Source: Pedobacter kyungheensis
GTDB taxonomy: Bacteria; Bacteroidota; Bacteroidia; Sphingobacteriales; Sphingobacteriaceae
Assembly (NCBI RefSeq): GCF_000812965.1
Contig: NZ_JSYN01000016.1
Span: forward strand, 81,371 to 145,370
Direction: 5' to 3'
DNA: 64,000 bases
Position numbers and translations under genes: made by a program
Part shown: in pieces, positions 25,867 to 34,448 of the stretch
Position numbering within the stretch: position 1 is the stretch's first letter
Layout of the letters: each line of letters begins with the position of its first letter
The notes under the pieces: generated by a model
The model's database searches: none
Told to the model about the DNA's origin: nothing
Seen by the model: only the letters and a program-made list of their open reading frames with translations

Positions 25867-26694
25867 TTAGTTTCTGTTAAATTTTGGCAAAAATAAAAGT
25901 ATAATGTTCATAAAGCCTTTCAAAATCTTATAGGCTATCGGATACTTTCTTATATACATAAATTGTTCTGCCTTTTTAAACTTTATCTCCTTCAAATATT
26001 CATAGTCCTTAACAAATTCAGGAAAATATCTATGCAAAGAAGCATCTCTTTCTTTGGTGATTTCTGGTGTATTTATTGAATTTGAAGATATTCCAGTGCC
26101 ATCATAAGTTACGATTACAGAATCCAAGTGTTTATAGGTGGCCTCGCGTTTACAAATTGCATAGGTAAAGAATTCCCAATCGGATACGATTTTCAAATTT
26201 TCATTATATAAAAAAATATCTTTAAACAGTTTAGCCTTAATAAAACTGGCCTGATGAGAGATATTTTGTTCATAAAAAAAGGCGAAATTTAACTTTTTAG
26301 GAAAAGTGCGAACTTCTTGTTTTATCCCATCAATATGTAGAATATCTCCATAGTAAATATCATATTGACCATTTAATTCAGCATTCAATTTCGCTAAAAT
26401 GGTATTATCGATTAAAGCATCTCCACTATTTAAAAACATCAAATAATCGCCCGTTGAAATCTTAATACCCTTATTCATGGCATTATATATTCCGCTATCA
26501 GGTTCAGATACCGCATAGCTAAAAAATGAAGAATAGGCGCTAAGAACATCTTTGCTTCCATCCGAACTATTTCCATCAATAACGATAAACTCAAAATCTC
26601 GCCAGGTTTGGTTTGCCACGCTTTGAACTGTTTTTTCCAGCCCTGCCTTATTGTTGTAATTGATCGTTATAATTGATAATTTTTTACTCATCAT
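25867..26694 (-). CDS. Glycosyltransferase family 2
   Basis: A 275-residue GT2 enzyme. The GT-A core begins KLSIITINYNNKAGLEKTVQSV, continues with FEFIVIDGNSSDGSKDVL, and EPDSGIYNAMNKGI is the Asp-containing donor-site block; LMFLNSGD holds the metal-binding motif (here NSGD rather than DxD). C-terminal hydrophobic residues are few, so it is probably peripheral. It belongs to the minus-strand operon that also encodes the ABC exporter. Confidence 0.9.
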   Translation of the reverse strand: MMSKKLSIITINYNNKAGLEKTVQSVANQTWRDFEFIVIDGNSSDGSKDVLSAYSSFFSYAVSEPDSGIYNAMNKGIKISTGDYLMFLNSGDALIDNTILAKLNAELNGQYDIYYGDILHIDGIKQEVRTFPKKLNFAFFYEQNISHQASFIKAKLFKDIFLYNENLKIVSDWEFFTYAICKREATYKHLDSVIVTYDGTGISSNSINTPEITKERDASLHRYFPEFVKDYEYLKEIKFKKAEQFMYIRKYPIAYKILKGFMNIILLFLPKFNRN

Positions 26695-26714
26695 AGAAAT
26701 TTTATTTTGAGCGA

Positions 26715-27881
26715 TTAAACTATACCAAAAATGGTGTCAAGATTCTTGTAGCATTGTTCTTTTTCGTAATTGAGATTAAATGTAGCCAAAGCATTTTCTG
26801 CCTGTTTTTGATAAGCAGAATCATCTGTTAACAGTTGCATAATGTTGTTTTTAAACTCAACCGCATCATCACTCACCAAACAACCATTGTTGTTTTTGTC
26901 AATTAATCCATCAATTCCTCTGGTATTACAAACCACCGGCATGCCATAAGATAGCGCTTCTACTACTTTTATCTTAGTTCCGGTACCTGTTAGCATAGGG
27001 CATAATGCAACTTTAGCATTTTGGTAATAGGTGGCTAAATCTTCAACAAAGTTTACTGAAGTAATATTGGGTGCTTTAATAGTAAGATGCTCATTGATCT
27101 GCCCAATAACACATATTTGTACATTGGCTGGTAACAATGGATACACCTCCTTAAAGAACCAATTGGCAGATTTTTGATTGTGTACATTATCGCTGGCAAC
27201 ATATATCAAATCGAACGATTTTTCTGCAATAACGCCAATGCTTTCAGGTTTATTCAGCATCATTGGCGCTAAAGCTACCTTGTTTTTACAAAACTGACTA
27301 AAAATATACTGCTCCTCAACAGAAATGGCCAACGCAATATCAAATAAAGAAATTCTTCTGATTTCTTCTTTAAAAGATTGGCCGATGTTCACTTTTCTTT
27401 GAAGTTGTGCCGTTATAAAATCATGCGTGTCAATTACCGTTACTGCTCCCTTTGTTAAAGGATTATGTTCTACCAAAGTAGCCCAGCTGGCATAGTTAAT
27501 AAAGATATAATCGTATTTTTTTTCTGCTAAGATTTTTTTAAAAGCCCGCTTGAACCTTAAGGTAACCAATTCAGGGAATTGAAGCGGAAAGAACCAGGCC
27601 TTATTTGAATAGAAGAAATTTGGAAGTTTGTAAAAAAGCAGGTAATAAAGTATATTTTTTTTTGAAGGTTTTTTTTTAATTACGTAAGTATTATCGGCCA
27701 GACCTGATTGCTTAAATACTTTAATATCTGTTTCATCCCAACGCCCCGTGTAATATTCGCTTACAAAATCAATTTCAAAATTTCTTGATTTAAAATAGCT
27801 CAACATGCTTAAAGCCCTGGTTCGGTTCCCCGCATTTTTTTTCAACGGGTTATCAGGCATAAAAAATAATACTTTCTTCAT
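26715..27881 (-). CDS. Glycosyltransferase family 4-like (GT-B)
   Basis: A 388-residue GT-B enzyme. The N-terminal domain starts KKVLFFMPDNPLKKNAGNRTRALSML; the C-terminal donor domain has a clear nucleotide-sugar block, CPMLTGTGTKIKVVEALSYG with MPVVCNTRG, where the Glu binds the donor ribose. It starts 8 nt after the ABC transporter on the same strand. Specificity is unknown. The DNA across 25-28 kb looks more AT-rich than the flanking housekeeping genes, as is common in glycan loci. Confidence 0.88.
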   Translation of the reverse strand: MKKVLFFMPDNPLKKNAGNRTRALSMLSYFKSRNFEIDFVSEYYTGRWDETDIKVFKQSGLADNTYVIKKKPSKKNILYYLLFYKLPNFFYSNKAWFFPLQFPELVTLRFKRAFKKILAEKKYDYIFINYASWATLVEHNPLTKGAVTVIDTHDFITAQLQRKVNIGQSFKEEIRRISLFDIALAISVEEQYIFSQFCKNKVALAPMMLNKPESIGVIAEKSFDLIYVASDNVHNQKSANWFFKEVYPLLPANVQICVIGQINEHLTIKAPNITSVNFVEDLATYYQNAKVALCPMLTGTGTKIKVVEALSYGMPVVCNTRGIDGLIDKNNNGCLVSDDAVEFKNNIMQLLTDDSAYQKQAENALATFNLNYEKEQCYKNLDTIFGIV

Positions 27882-27888
27882 TCAAATA

Positions 27889-29706
27889 TTAGTCGTTAAA
27901 GGCCTGCATGTCAATTAAACGCCTATATAGTCCATTTTTATTCATCAATTCGTTGTGGCTTCCGCTTTCCACAACTTCACCTTTATCAATCACCACAATT
28001 TTATCGGCATGTTGTATGGTACTTAGGCGGTGTGCGATAACGATTGAAGTACGGTTTTTCATGAGGTTGTTTAAAGCTTCCTGTACTAATTTTTCAGATT
28101 CGGTATCCAGTGCCGAAGTTGCTTCATCTAAAAGCATGATTGGTGGATTTGCTAAAACTGCCCTGGCAATACAAACGCGTTGCTTCTGTCCACCAGAGAG
28201 TTTATTGCCCCGATCGCCCACATTGGTTTGATAGCCATTCTCTGTATTCAAAATAAAATCGTGTGCATTGGCAATTTTTGCGGCTGCAATAACTTCTTCT
28301 TCGGTAGCATCAGGTTTAGCAAAGGCGATATTATTAAAGATACTATCATTAAATAGAAACGATTCCTGATTAACGATTCCCATTTGCGAACGGATACTTT
28401 CTACGGTCAGGTCTTTGTAATCATGACCATCGATTTTAAGTGTGCCCGATTTTGGATCGTGAAAACGAGGGATTAAATCCATTAAGGTGCTTTTTCCTCC
28501 CCCTGAAGGACCAACAAGTGCTACTGTTTTTCCTTTTTCTATATCTATATTGATATTTTTTAAAACCTGTTTCTCGCCATAATAGAATGAAACATCCTTT
28601 AAGATTAACGAATTATTGAAATCGGGCAGCACCTCTGCATCAATTTTATTTTTAAGTGCAGGTTCAGTATCAATTAAATCTAATACACGTTCGCCGGCAG
28701 CAATACCTGAATGGATGCCACTAAACGAATCGGCTAATGCTTTTACTGGTTGTAATACCTGAGAAAAAGTAGCTAGGTAAACTACAAATTCTGCAGCTTC
28801 CAAATCGCCTTTTCCACTCAATATCAGCGTACCACCATATAGAAGGATAAATACTACAACTAAAACCCCTAAAGTTTGTGATACCGGAGAGGCTAACTGC
28901 TGTCTCCTGGCCATTTTCCTATTTAAAAATGAGTAAAACTTGTTTTCAGAATCAAATCTTTCCTTAGCCCTTTCCGTAGAATTAAAAGCTTTAATAATCT
29001 TTATTCCACTTAGTGATTCATCTAAAAAGCCAATCATTTTTGCAAAAGATTCGTGTGACTGCGTTGCTTGTTGTTTTAATCTTTTTACGATTTTACTGAT
29101 GATAAAGCCCGAAACAGGAATAACCAATAATGAAAATAAGGTTAGTTTGGCAGAGATGGAAATCAACACTCCGATAAAGAACAATAATTGCAGAGGTTCT
29201 TTAAATACAACCTGCAAAGTATTGGTAACTGTAAATTGAACCACCTGCACATCTGAAGCTACTTTTGAGATAATATCGCCTTTTCGCTCGTTATTAAAAT
29301 AACCAACATGCAAATTCATTACATTATTAAAAACGGTTTTACGTATGTTTAGGAGGGTATGTACGCGTAAATCTTCCATAAAACGCTGAGAAAAATAGCG
29401 GAAAAAGTTGGCAAGAAATACAGTTCCAACAATAATAATGCAGATTACTTTTAGCGCCAGAATTTTATCATCGGCAATAATCCCATTGATATATTCGTTA
29501 AAGCGACCCAATAAATCCCAGCTGCCTTTCTGTTCTGCAGCTTTGGTTGGATCACATTTTCCTAAAAAAAGTGCCTGCATTAGCGGGCCAAGCAATGTAA
29601 AAAGAAATGTATTAAAGAAAATCGCGAATAATGTGGTGATCACATAAGGTATTGCAAACTTTTCAATCGGCCTGGCAAATGATAATAAACGAAAATAAGT
29701 TTTCAT
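27889..29706 (-). CDS. ABC exporter, MsbA-like (fused permease-ATPase)
   Basis: A 605-residue half-transporter with six TM helices in the N-terminal half and a C-terminal nucleotide-binding domain: Walker A GPSGGGKST (about 400-408), Q-loop VNQES, signature LSGGQKQR, Walker B IMLLDEATSALD, and the H-loop IAHRLST. The family exports lipids, lipid-linked oligosaccharides or peptides. Its place within a glycosyltransferase operon suggests that it flips a lipid-linked glycan. No Wzx flippase or Wzy polymerase is seen in the cluster, so this may be the export route (inference). A -7-like box lies upstream at 29773-29780. Confidence 0.9.
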   Translation of the reverse strand: MKTYFRLLSFARPIEKFAIPYVITTLFAIFFNTFLFTLLGPLMQALFLGKCDPTKAAEQKGSWDLLGRFNEYINGIIADDKILALKVICIIIVGTVFLANFFRYFSQRFMEDLRVHTLLNIRKTVFNNVMNLHVGYFNNERKGDIISKVASDVQVVQFTVTNTLQVVFKEPLQLLFFIGVLISISAKLTLFSLLVIPVSGFIISKIVKRLKQQATQSHESFAKMIGFLDESLSGIKIIKAFNSTERAKERFDSENKFYSFLNRKMARRQQLASPVSQTLGVLVVVFILLYGGTLILSGKGDLEAAEFVVYLATFSQVLQPVKALADSFSGIHSGIAAGERVLDLIDTEPALKNKIDAEVLPDFNNSLILKDVSFYYGEKQVLKNINIDIEKGKTVALVGPSGGGKSTLMDLIPRFHDPKSGTLKIDGHDYKDLTVESIRSQMGIVNQESFLFNDSIFNNIAFAKPDATEEEVIAAAKIANAHDFILNTENGYQTNVGDRGNKLSGGQKQRVCIARAVLANPPIMLLDEATSALDTESEKLVQEALNNLMKNRTSIVIAHRLSTIQHADKIVVIDKGEVVESGSHNELMNKNGLYRRLIDMQAFND

Positions 29707-29772
29707 TAAATATGGTATATATAACGGAGCTTAGGGCATGCCTAGCCGTAAAAAAGTATAATAAAGTTCAGG

Positions 29773-29780
29773 CAAATGTA
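29773..29780 (-). promoter_or_regulatory. Probable -7 box of the ABC exporter/glycosyltransferase operon
   Basis: TACATTTG on the minus strand matches TAnnTTTG, 67 nt upstream of the ABC gene ATG. The -33 region is weak. The rest of the 244-nt gap 29707-29950 holds no gene. Confidence 0.45.
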
Positions 29781-29950
29781 CGGTTTTTCAGATATATGAA
29801 TAAGACCAGAGGCGCTTGCCTGATTAAAATTACAATTCTCTAATTTTAAAAGGAATAGGACATTTAATGAAGATACGTTATCATCGGATATTCAACAGAC
29901 TGAGTGAATTTGTTGCCCCGAAGCGCTGGCAAAGTAATTGATGAGGAATG

Positions 29951-31018
29951 TTATTTTTTTCTATCATTCAGACATTCCTGATATAAATGCAGATATTGGT
30001 TCGCGGCTATTTCCCAAGAAAATTTTTCGGCCTGGGCAATTGCTTCTTTCGTTCGGCCATTTTCCGTAAAATCAATCATTCCGTTTTTAAACACCTCCTG
30101 CATGTGTTCAGGTTCGAAATTGTCAAAGTAATAGGCAACATCGCCGCCAACTTCGGGAAGTGAAGTAAATTTGGATAGAAATGCGGGTTTGCCAAAATGC
30201 ATGGCCTCAATAATGGGTAGACCAAATCCTTCGGCAACGGATGGGAATAAAAATGCACTGCAGTTCTTGTAATACCAGGCTTTATCTTCATCAGATATTG
30301 GTCCGGTAATATGTACCCTATCCAAACAATTATATTTTTCGGCTTCTTCTAAAATGCGTTGCTTGTGCGGCGTTTCCCTGCCAGCTATAACCAATTCGAA
30401 ATCGTTATCTTTTAGCAGGGCTGGCAACAAATGAAAACCCTTTTGCACAGACAGCAAACCAATGGTAAATAGAAATTTTCCAGCAGGTTTAAGTGTTGGC
30501 TGATGATTTTCAGCAGAAACCAATTTGTCGGCACCGTTGTAAATTACACTAACTTTATGTGTGGCTTCTGGAAAATAGTGTTTTACATCATTAGCAACAA
30601 ATTGTGATATACATACAATTTTATCACACTGAGAGATAAGCTTGCCTAGCTTTTTTAGATAAACCTGAATTCTGTGCGGTTTGCTAAATTTCAAATGCAC
30701 CTTATTCATGTCATGAATGGTCATTATTTTCTTAGCGTTTACCTTATTTGGGCGCAACCTGCAGGTTTGATCAGAAAGATGTACCACATCGAAATCATTC
30801 TTTGGTCCGAAAAATAAACGATCAAACCGTGAAAGATACAAGATATCAACCAAGCCGTTAAATAAGTACTGCGTTTTTTTAAAAAGATAGAATTTAAGTT
30901 TAAATTTCCCTTTGTTCTGCTCAATTAACGCATCACCTAAACCTTTTCCAAAAGAAAAGTATCCGCAATTGGCGTCTTTCATTGAATCAAAAGTTACTAA
31001 AACCGAAGGTTTTCCCAT
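29951..31018 (-). CDS. Glycosyltransferase family 4
   Basis: A 355-residue GT-B enzyme of GT4. N-terminal domain starts KPSVLVTFDSMKDANCGYF; the linker region has VSVIYNGADKL; the donor-binding C-terminal domain has FLFTIGLLSVQKGFHLLP and the E-x7-E motif in FPSVAEGFGLPIIEAMHFG (both Glu present). It is the second of two GT genes upstream of the ABC gene on the same strand, separated from it by a 244-nt gap that probably holds a new promoter. Confidence 0.92.
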   Translation of the reverse strand: MGKPSVLVTFDSMKDANCGYFSFGKGLGDALIEQNKGKFKLKFYLFKKTQYLFNGLVDILYLSRFDRLFFGPKNDFDVVHLSDQTCRLRPNKVNAKKIMTIHDMNKVHLKFSKPHRIQVYLKKLGKLISQCDKIVCISQFVANDVKHYFPEATHKVSVIYNGADKLVSAENHQPTLKPAGKFLFTIGLLSVQKGFHLLPALLKDNDFELVIAGRETPHKQRILEEAEKYNCLDRVHITGPISDEDKAWYYKNCSAFLFPSVAEGFGLPIIEAMHFGKPAFLSKFTSLPEVGGDVAYYFDNFEPEHMQEVFKNGMIDFTENGRTKEAIAQAEKFSWEIAANQYLHLYQECLNDRKK

Positions 31019-31078
31019 TAAGCTATTTCTTTATTAATTAAGCAAAATTACGCAAATCGATATAAACGAATGTTTGTA

Positions 31079-31957
31079 CTATTTAACAATTTTATAATTC
31101 CGGTATTCAAACAACCGTAATCCGGTTAAATCTTCAATTTTCTGAAGTAGCTTTCTTCTGAAATTCATTTTTGGCGTTTCTTTGGTCAGGTCTTTTTCAA
31201 ATTTCCAGTTTGCAGCAGCGATTCTGGGTTGCATTATTTTAGGGTGACTTCCCTTAAAATGAACCAAACGGTCGGCATTGTGCATGTCAAAAGTATCCTG
31301 AACGGGATAATTTGCTTCAATCCATTCTTCTGTTTGGTAGAATTGGTTAAAGTTGCGCACTTTTCCTTGTAAGCCTTTTGGGGGCTTTACCCAGCCATAA
31401 TGATAAACATAGGCATCAATCAATTTAACCTTTAGCTTACGGTCGCTAATCCTGAAACCTTGTGCATCCCGGTAGGAATGCACACCAGGGAGGTTTTTGA
31501 TGATACGTACCTCTCTTCTGTACCAGCGTCTTGATTCGGCAAGGTAATCATATGAAGCGTAAAAGTGTTTATATTTTAAAAGCAGGGCCTCAACATTTGG
31601 ATTGTTAAGCTCCTGTTCCATCTCTTTTTTAATTAATGGTAAATATTCTTCGTGAATGGCTTCGTCTCCCTGGATATAGATCATCCAATCGGTATCTGCT
31701 GAGATTTGCGCAAGGGCTTTGTTGGTTTCGTCGGCAAAAACGCGCCCGCCTTCGCGAATGCTATCATCCCAAATGGTATCGATCGTTCTGATCTTTTCAG
31801 GGTCGATCTGTTTAACCATTTCAGAAGTTCCATCGGTCGAATTTCCTAATGCAACTATAAAATCATCGCATAAAGGGAGCACTGAAAGTATGGCTTCTTT
31901 TGCCGGGTAATCGTTAACAATTGCATTTCTTAAAAAGGTAAAGCCGGTTACTTTCAT
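31079..31957 (-). CDS. Glycosyltransferase family 2
   Basis: A 292-residue GT2-like protein: VTGFTFLRNAIVNDYPAKEAI at the start, FIVALGNSTDGTSEMV, then WMIYIQGDEAIHEEY (about residues 91-105), where the QGDE region is the metal/donor site. The second half has SRRWYRREVRIIKN, seen in GT2 proteins acting on LPS or O-antigen cores. It is divergent from meaB; on the minus strand TATCTTTG at 32010-32017 is a possible -7 box. Probably the promoter-proximal gene of the glycan cluster. Confidence 0.85.
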   Translation of the reverse strand: MKVTGFTFLRNAIVNDYPAKEAILSVLPLCDDFIVALGNSTDGTSEMVKQIDPEKIRTIDTIWDDSIREGGRVFADETNKALAQISADTDWMIYIQGDEAIHEEYLPLIKKEMEQELNNPNVEALLLKYKHFYASYDYLAESRRWYRREVRIIKNLPGVHSYRDAQGFRISDRKLKVKLIDAYVYHYGWVKPPKGLQGKVRNFNQFYQTEEWIEANYPVQDTFDMHNADRLVHFKGSHPKIMQPRIAAANWKFEKDLTKETPKMNFRRKLLQKIEDLTGLRLFEYRNYKIVK

Positions 31958-32026
31958 TCAGTTTTGTTGTTGATGGCCTTTTGTGGCTAATAATTTTTGT
32001 TTATTTGTACAAAGATAGTTTTATTG

Positions 32027-32923
32027 ATGAATACGCATCTATCCATTTTAAACGAAGTAAAAGCTGGCAATTACCGGATTCTGGCAAGGGCTTTAACCCT
32101 GGTTGAGAATGATATTGAGCCATCGGTTGCAGTTTTAAAAGATTTGGATAGTCGTGTTAATGTGCCGGTTTTAGGGATTACGGGCCCTCCGGGCGCAGGT
32201 AAAAGTACCTTAGTGAACGCCATAACCAATCATTTTACGGCCAAAGGAAAACGCATTGCCATATTGGCGATCGACCCTACCTCTCCATTTAATTTCGGCT
32301 CTTTACTCGGCGACCGCATCCGGATGGCCAGTCAGTTTAATAAGCCTGATGTTTTTATTCGCTCATTGGCTACCCGTGGGGCCTTAGGAGGCATTTCGGC
32401 TAAAACCATCGAAATGGTGGATGTTTTAAAAGCCTCAAATTTTGATTTAATTATTATTGAAACAGTTGGTGTAGGTCAATCAGAAGTAGAGATTGCAGGC
32501 CTGGCTGATAAAACAATTGTGGTATTGGTTCCCGAATCGGGAGATGAGGTGCAAAATATCAAATCAGGTTTGATGGAAATTGCAGATTGCTTTGTAATTA
32601 ACAAAGCCGATCGGGCAGGGGCTGATACTTTTGCGAACAACTTGAAAAAAGTAGTGCATCAGGGCACTAAAGCCATCCCTGTTTTAAAAACCATTGCCGA
32701 TAAAAATACCGGCATTGATGTTTTATGCGATTGGATAGAAAAGCCAAAAGCTTTGGATAATAGTAAAAGAGCACTTTTATTTGCGGAAAAAGCATGGAAA
32801 ATTATTCAACATCAAAAAATGCAGCACATAGATAAAAAAAGGCTGCTTGAAAAAATCCAGGCAGCATTATTGCAAGATGATTTTAATATTTACCGCTTTG
32901 CAGATAGCTTTTGCAATGGTTAA
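32027..32923 (+). CDS. meaB: Methylmalonyl-CoA mutase-associated GTPase MeaB
   Basis: G3E-type P-loop GTPase that gates cofactor loading and protects B12-dependent methylmalonyl-CoA mutase. The 298-residue product starts at ATG 32027 (MNTHLSILNE); an upstream in-frame ATG would add ten non-conserved residues. Motifs: Walker A GPPGAGKST (53-61), AIDPTSPF, ETVGVGQSEVEIAGLAD (switch/base region) and NKADRAGAD (guanine specificity). The mutase genes are not in the window, so the partner is encoded elsewhere. Confidence 0.94.
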   Translation: MNTHLSILNEVKAGNYRILARALTLVENDIEPSVAVLKDLDSRVNVPVLGITGPPGAGKSTLVNAITNHFTAKGKRIAILAIDPTSPFNFGSLLGDRIRMASQFNKPDVFIRSLATRGALGGISAKTIEMVDVLKASNFDLIIIETVGVGQSEVEIAGLADKTIVVLVPESGDEVQNIKSGLMEIADCFVINKADRAGADTFANNLKKVVHQGTKAIPVLKTIADKNTGIDVLCDWIEKPKALDNSKRALLFAEKAWKIIQHQKMQHIDKKRLLEKIQAALLQDDFNIYRFADSFCNG

Positions 32924-32987
32924 CTGGTTAATTGTTTAAACTAGTTAACTGAGGACTGTAAACCGCCAACTGTGTACTTAAACCCAG

Positions 32988-34277
32988 CTAGCTATTCATA
33001 ATATCTTCAATCTCCTCTGCAGCTAATGGAATATCGGCCATTAAATCTACATTGCCATTGGCAGTAATGAGGATGTTGTTTTCTAAACGTATGCCTAAGC
33101 CTTCTTCAGGAATATAAATGCCTGGTTCTACCGTTAATATATTGCCCGTTGCAAATGGTGTGTATCTGCCTGCAAAATCGTGTACATCGATGCCCAAATG
33201 ATGAGAAGTGCCATGCATAAAGTATTTTTTGTATGCAGGCCATGCAGGATTTTGATTTTTTACTTCTTCAGTAGTGATTAAACCCAGTTTAATCAGTTGT
33301 TCTGTCATCACTTCTCCAACCTGTTCGTGGTAAGTATTCCACAAAACACCTTCACCAATTAATTTAATCGATTCTTTCATTACATGGTGTACGGCATTGT
33401 AAACCTCTTTTTGTCTGGGCGTAAATCTTCCGTTTACCGGAATTGAACGGCTCATATCGGCGTTATAATTTGCATATTCTGCACCAAAATCAAAAAGAAT
33501 TACATCGCCATCTTTGCAAGTCTGGTTATTATCGTTATAATGAAGGATATTGGCATTATGGCCAGAGGCGATAATCGGTGAATAGGCATGGCCTGTGCCG
33601 CCCTGGCGAATAAATTCATGAATAATTTCAGCTTCAATTTCATATTCCTTAACACCAGGTTTGGTAAACTTCAATACCCTTATAAAGGCATCGCGGGTTA
33701 TGGCACATGCTTTTTTTGTCAATTCAATCTCTACATCAGATTTTGCCGCCCTTAAGCCCCTCATAATTGGCGCCGAACGCTCAAAATGATGCAATGGATA
33801 TTTTGATTTTATTTTTTCGATGAAACGCAAATCGCGGTAGGGCACCTCAGGCGAATAGCGATCGTTTTCATTGGTGTTTAAATAAATGTGATCGGCATAG
33901 TTAACAATACTGTGTAAAATGTTGTCAAAATCCTCAAGCCAGTAAATCGCCTCAATGCCCGATGCAGCTTTAGCCTGCTCTTTGGTGTACTTGTATCCTT
34001 CCCAAACTTTAATGTAATCGTTGGTCTGTCTTAAAAACAGGACTTCCCTGTACAAAGGATTAGGACAATCGGGATATAACAGCAGTATGGTTTGCTCCTG
34101 ATCAATTCCTGATAAATAAAATAAATCAGGATTTTGCTTAAAAACAAAGTTTTGATCACCACTTCTTGGGAATTCATCACTGGCGTTGAATATGGCTAAC
34201 GAGTTGTTTTTTAGTTGTTTACTGAATTTTTTTCTATTTAAGATAAATAACGACTGATCGATGGTTGGATATTTCAT
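32988..34277 (-). CDS. pepP: Aminopeptidase P family metallopeptidase (Xaa-Pro)
   Basis: A 429-residue M24 pita-bread peptidase that removes the residue before an N-terminal proline; cytoplasmic, since no signal peptide is present. The N-terminal creatinase-like domain covers about residues 1-165. In the catalytic domain, metal ligands are visible: the Asp pair in FDFGAEYANYNADMSRSIP, His in MHGTSHHLGIDVHD, and Glu in LTVEPGIY and RLENN. It is transcribed away from ompA, with a shared 170-nt intergenic region. The symbol is used by similarity. Confidence 0.93.
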   Translation of the reverse strand: MKYPTIDQSLFILNRKKFSKQLKNNSLAIFNASDEFPRSGDQNFVFKQNPDLFYLSGIDQEQTILLLYPDCPNPLYREVLFLRQTNDYIKVWEGYKYTKEQAKAASGIEAIYWLEDFDNILHSIVNYADHIYLNTNENDRYSPEVPYRDLRFIEKIKSKYPLHHFERSAPIMRGLRAAKSDVEIELTKKACAITRDAFIRVLKFTKPGVKEYEIEAEIIHEFIRQGGTGHAYSPIIASGHNANILHYNDNNQTCKDGDVILFDFGAEYANYNADMSRSIPVNGRFTPRQKEVYNAVHHVMKESIKLIGEGVLWNTYHEQVGEVMTEQLIKLGLITTEEVKNQNPAWPAYKKYFMHGTSHHLGIDVHDFAGRYTPFATGNILTVEPGIYIPEEGLGIRLENNILITANGNVDLMADIPLAAEEIEDIMNS

Positions 34278-34362
34278 AGAAATGGTATTTTTATACTGTA
34301 AATGGCCAAATGTAAGAAAATGATCATTGACTGTGAAGTTTGGAACGGAGTTTGTATAAAAG

Positions 34363-34392
34363 TTTGAAAATTTAAAATTTTGTTTAATTTTG
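34363..34392 (+). promoter_or_regulatory. Strong promoter of the OmpA-family gene
   Basis: TTTG (34363-34366), 18 nt, TAATTTTG (34385-34392): nearly consensus. The upstream region is A/T-rich. Transcription should start near 34398, giving a 50-nt leader that is A-rich before the ATG. Confidence 0.7.
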
Positions 34393-34448
34393 CGATTACT
34401 AAAAAATTAATCAATTAAATTGTTTAACCCTTAAAAAAGAAAAAGATT

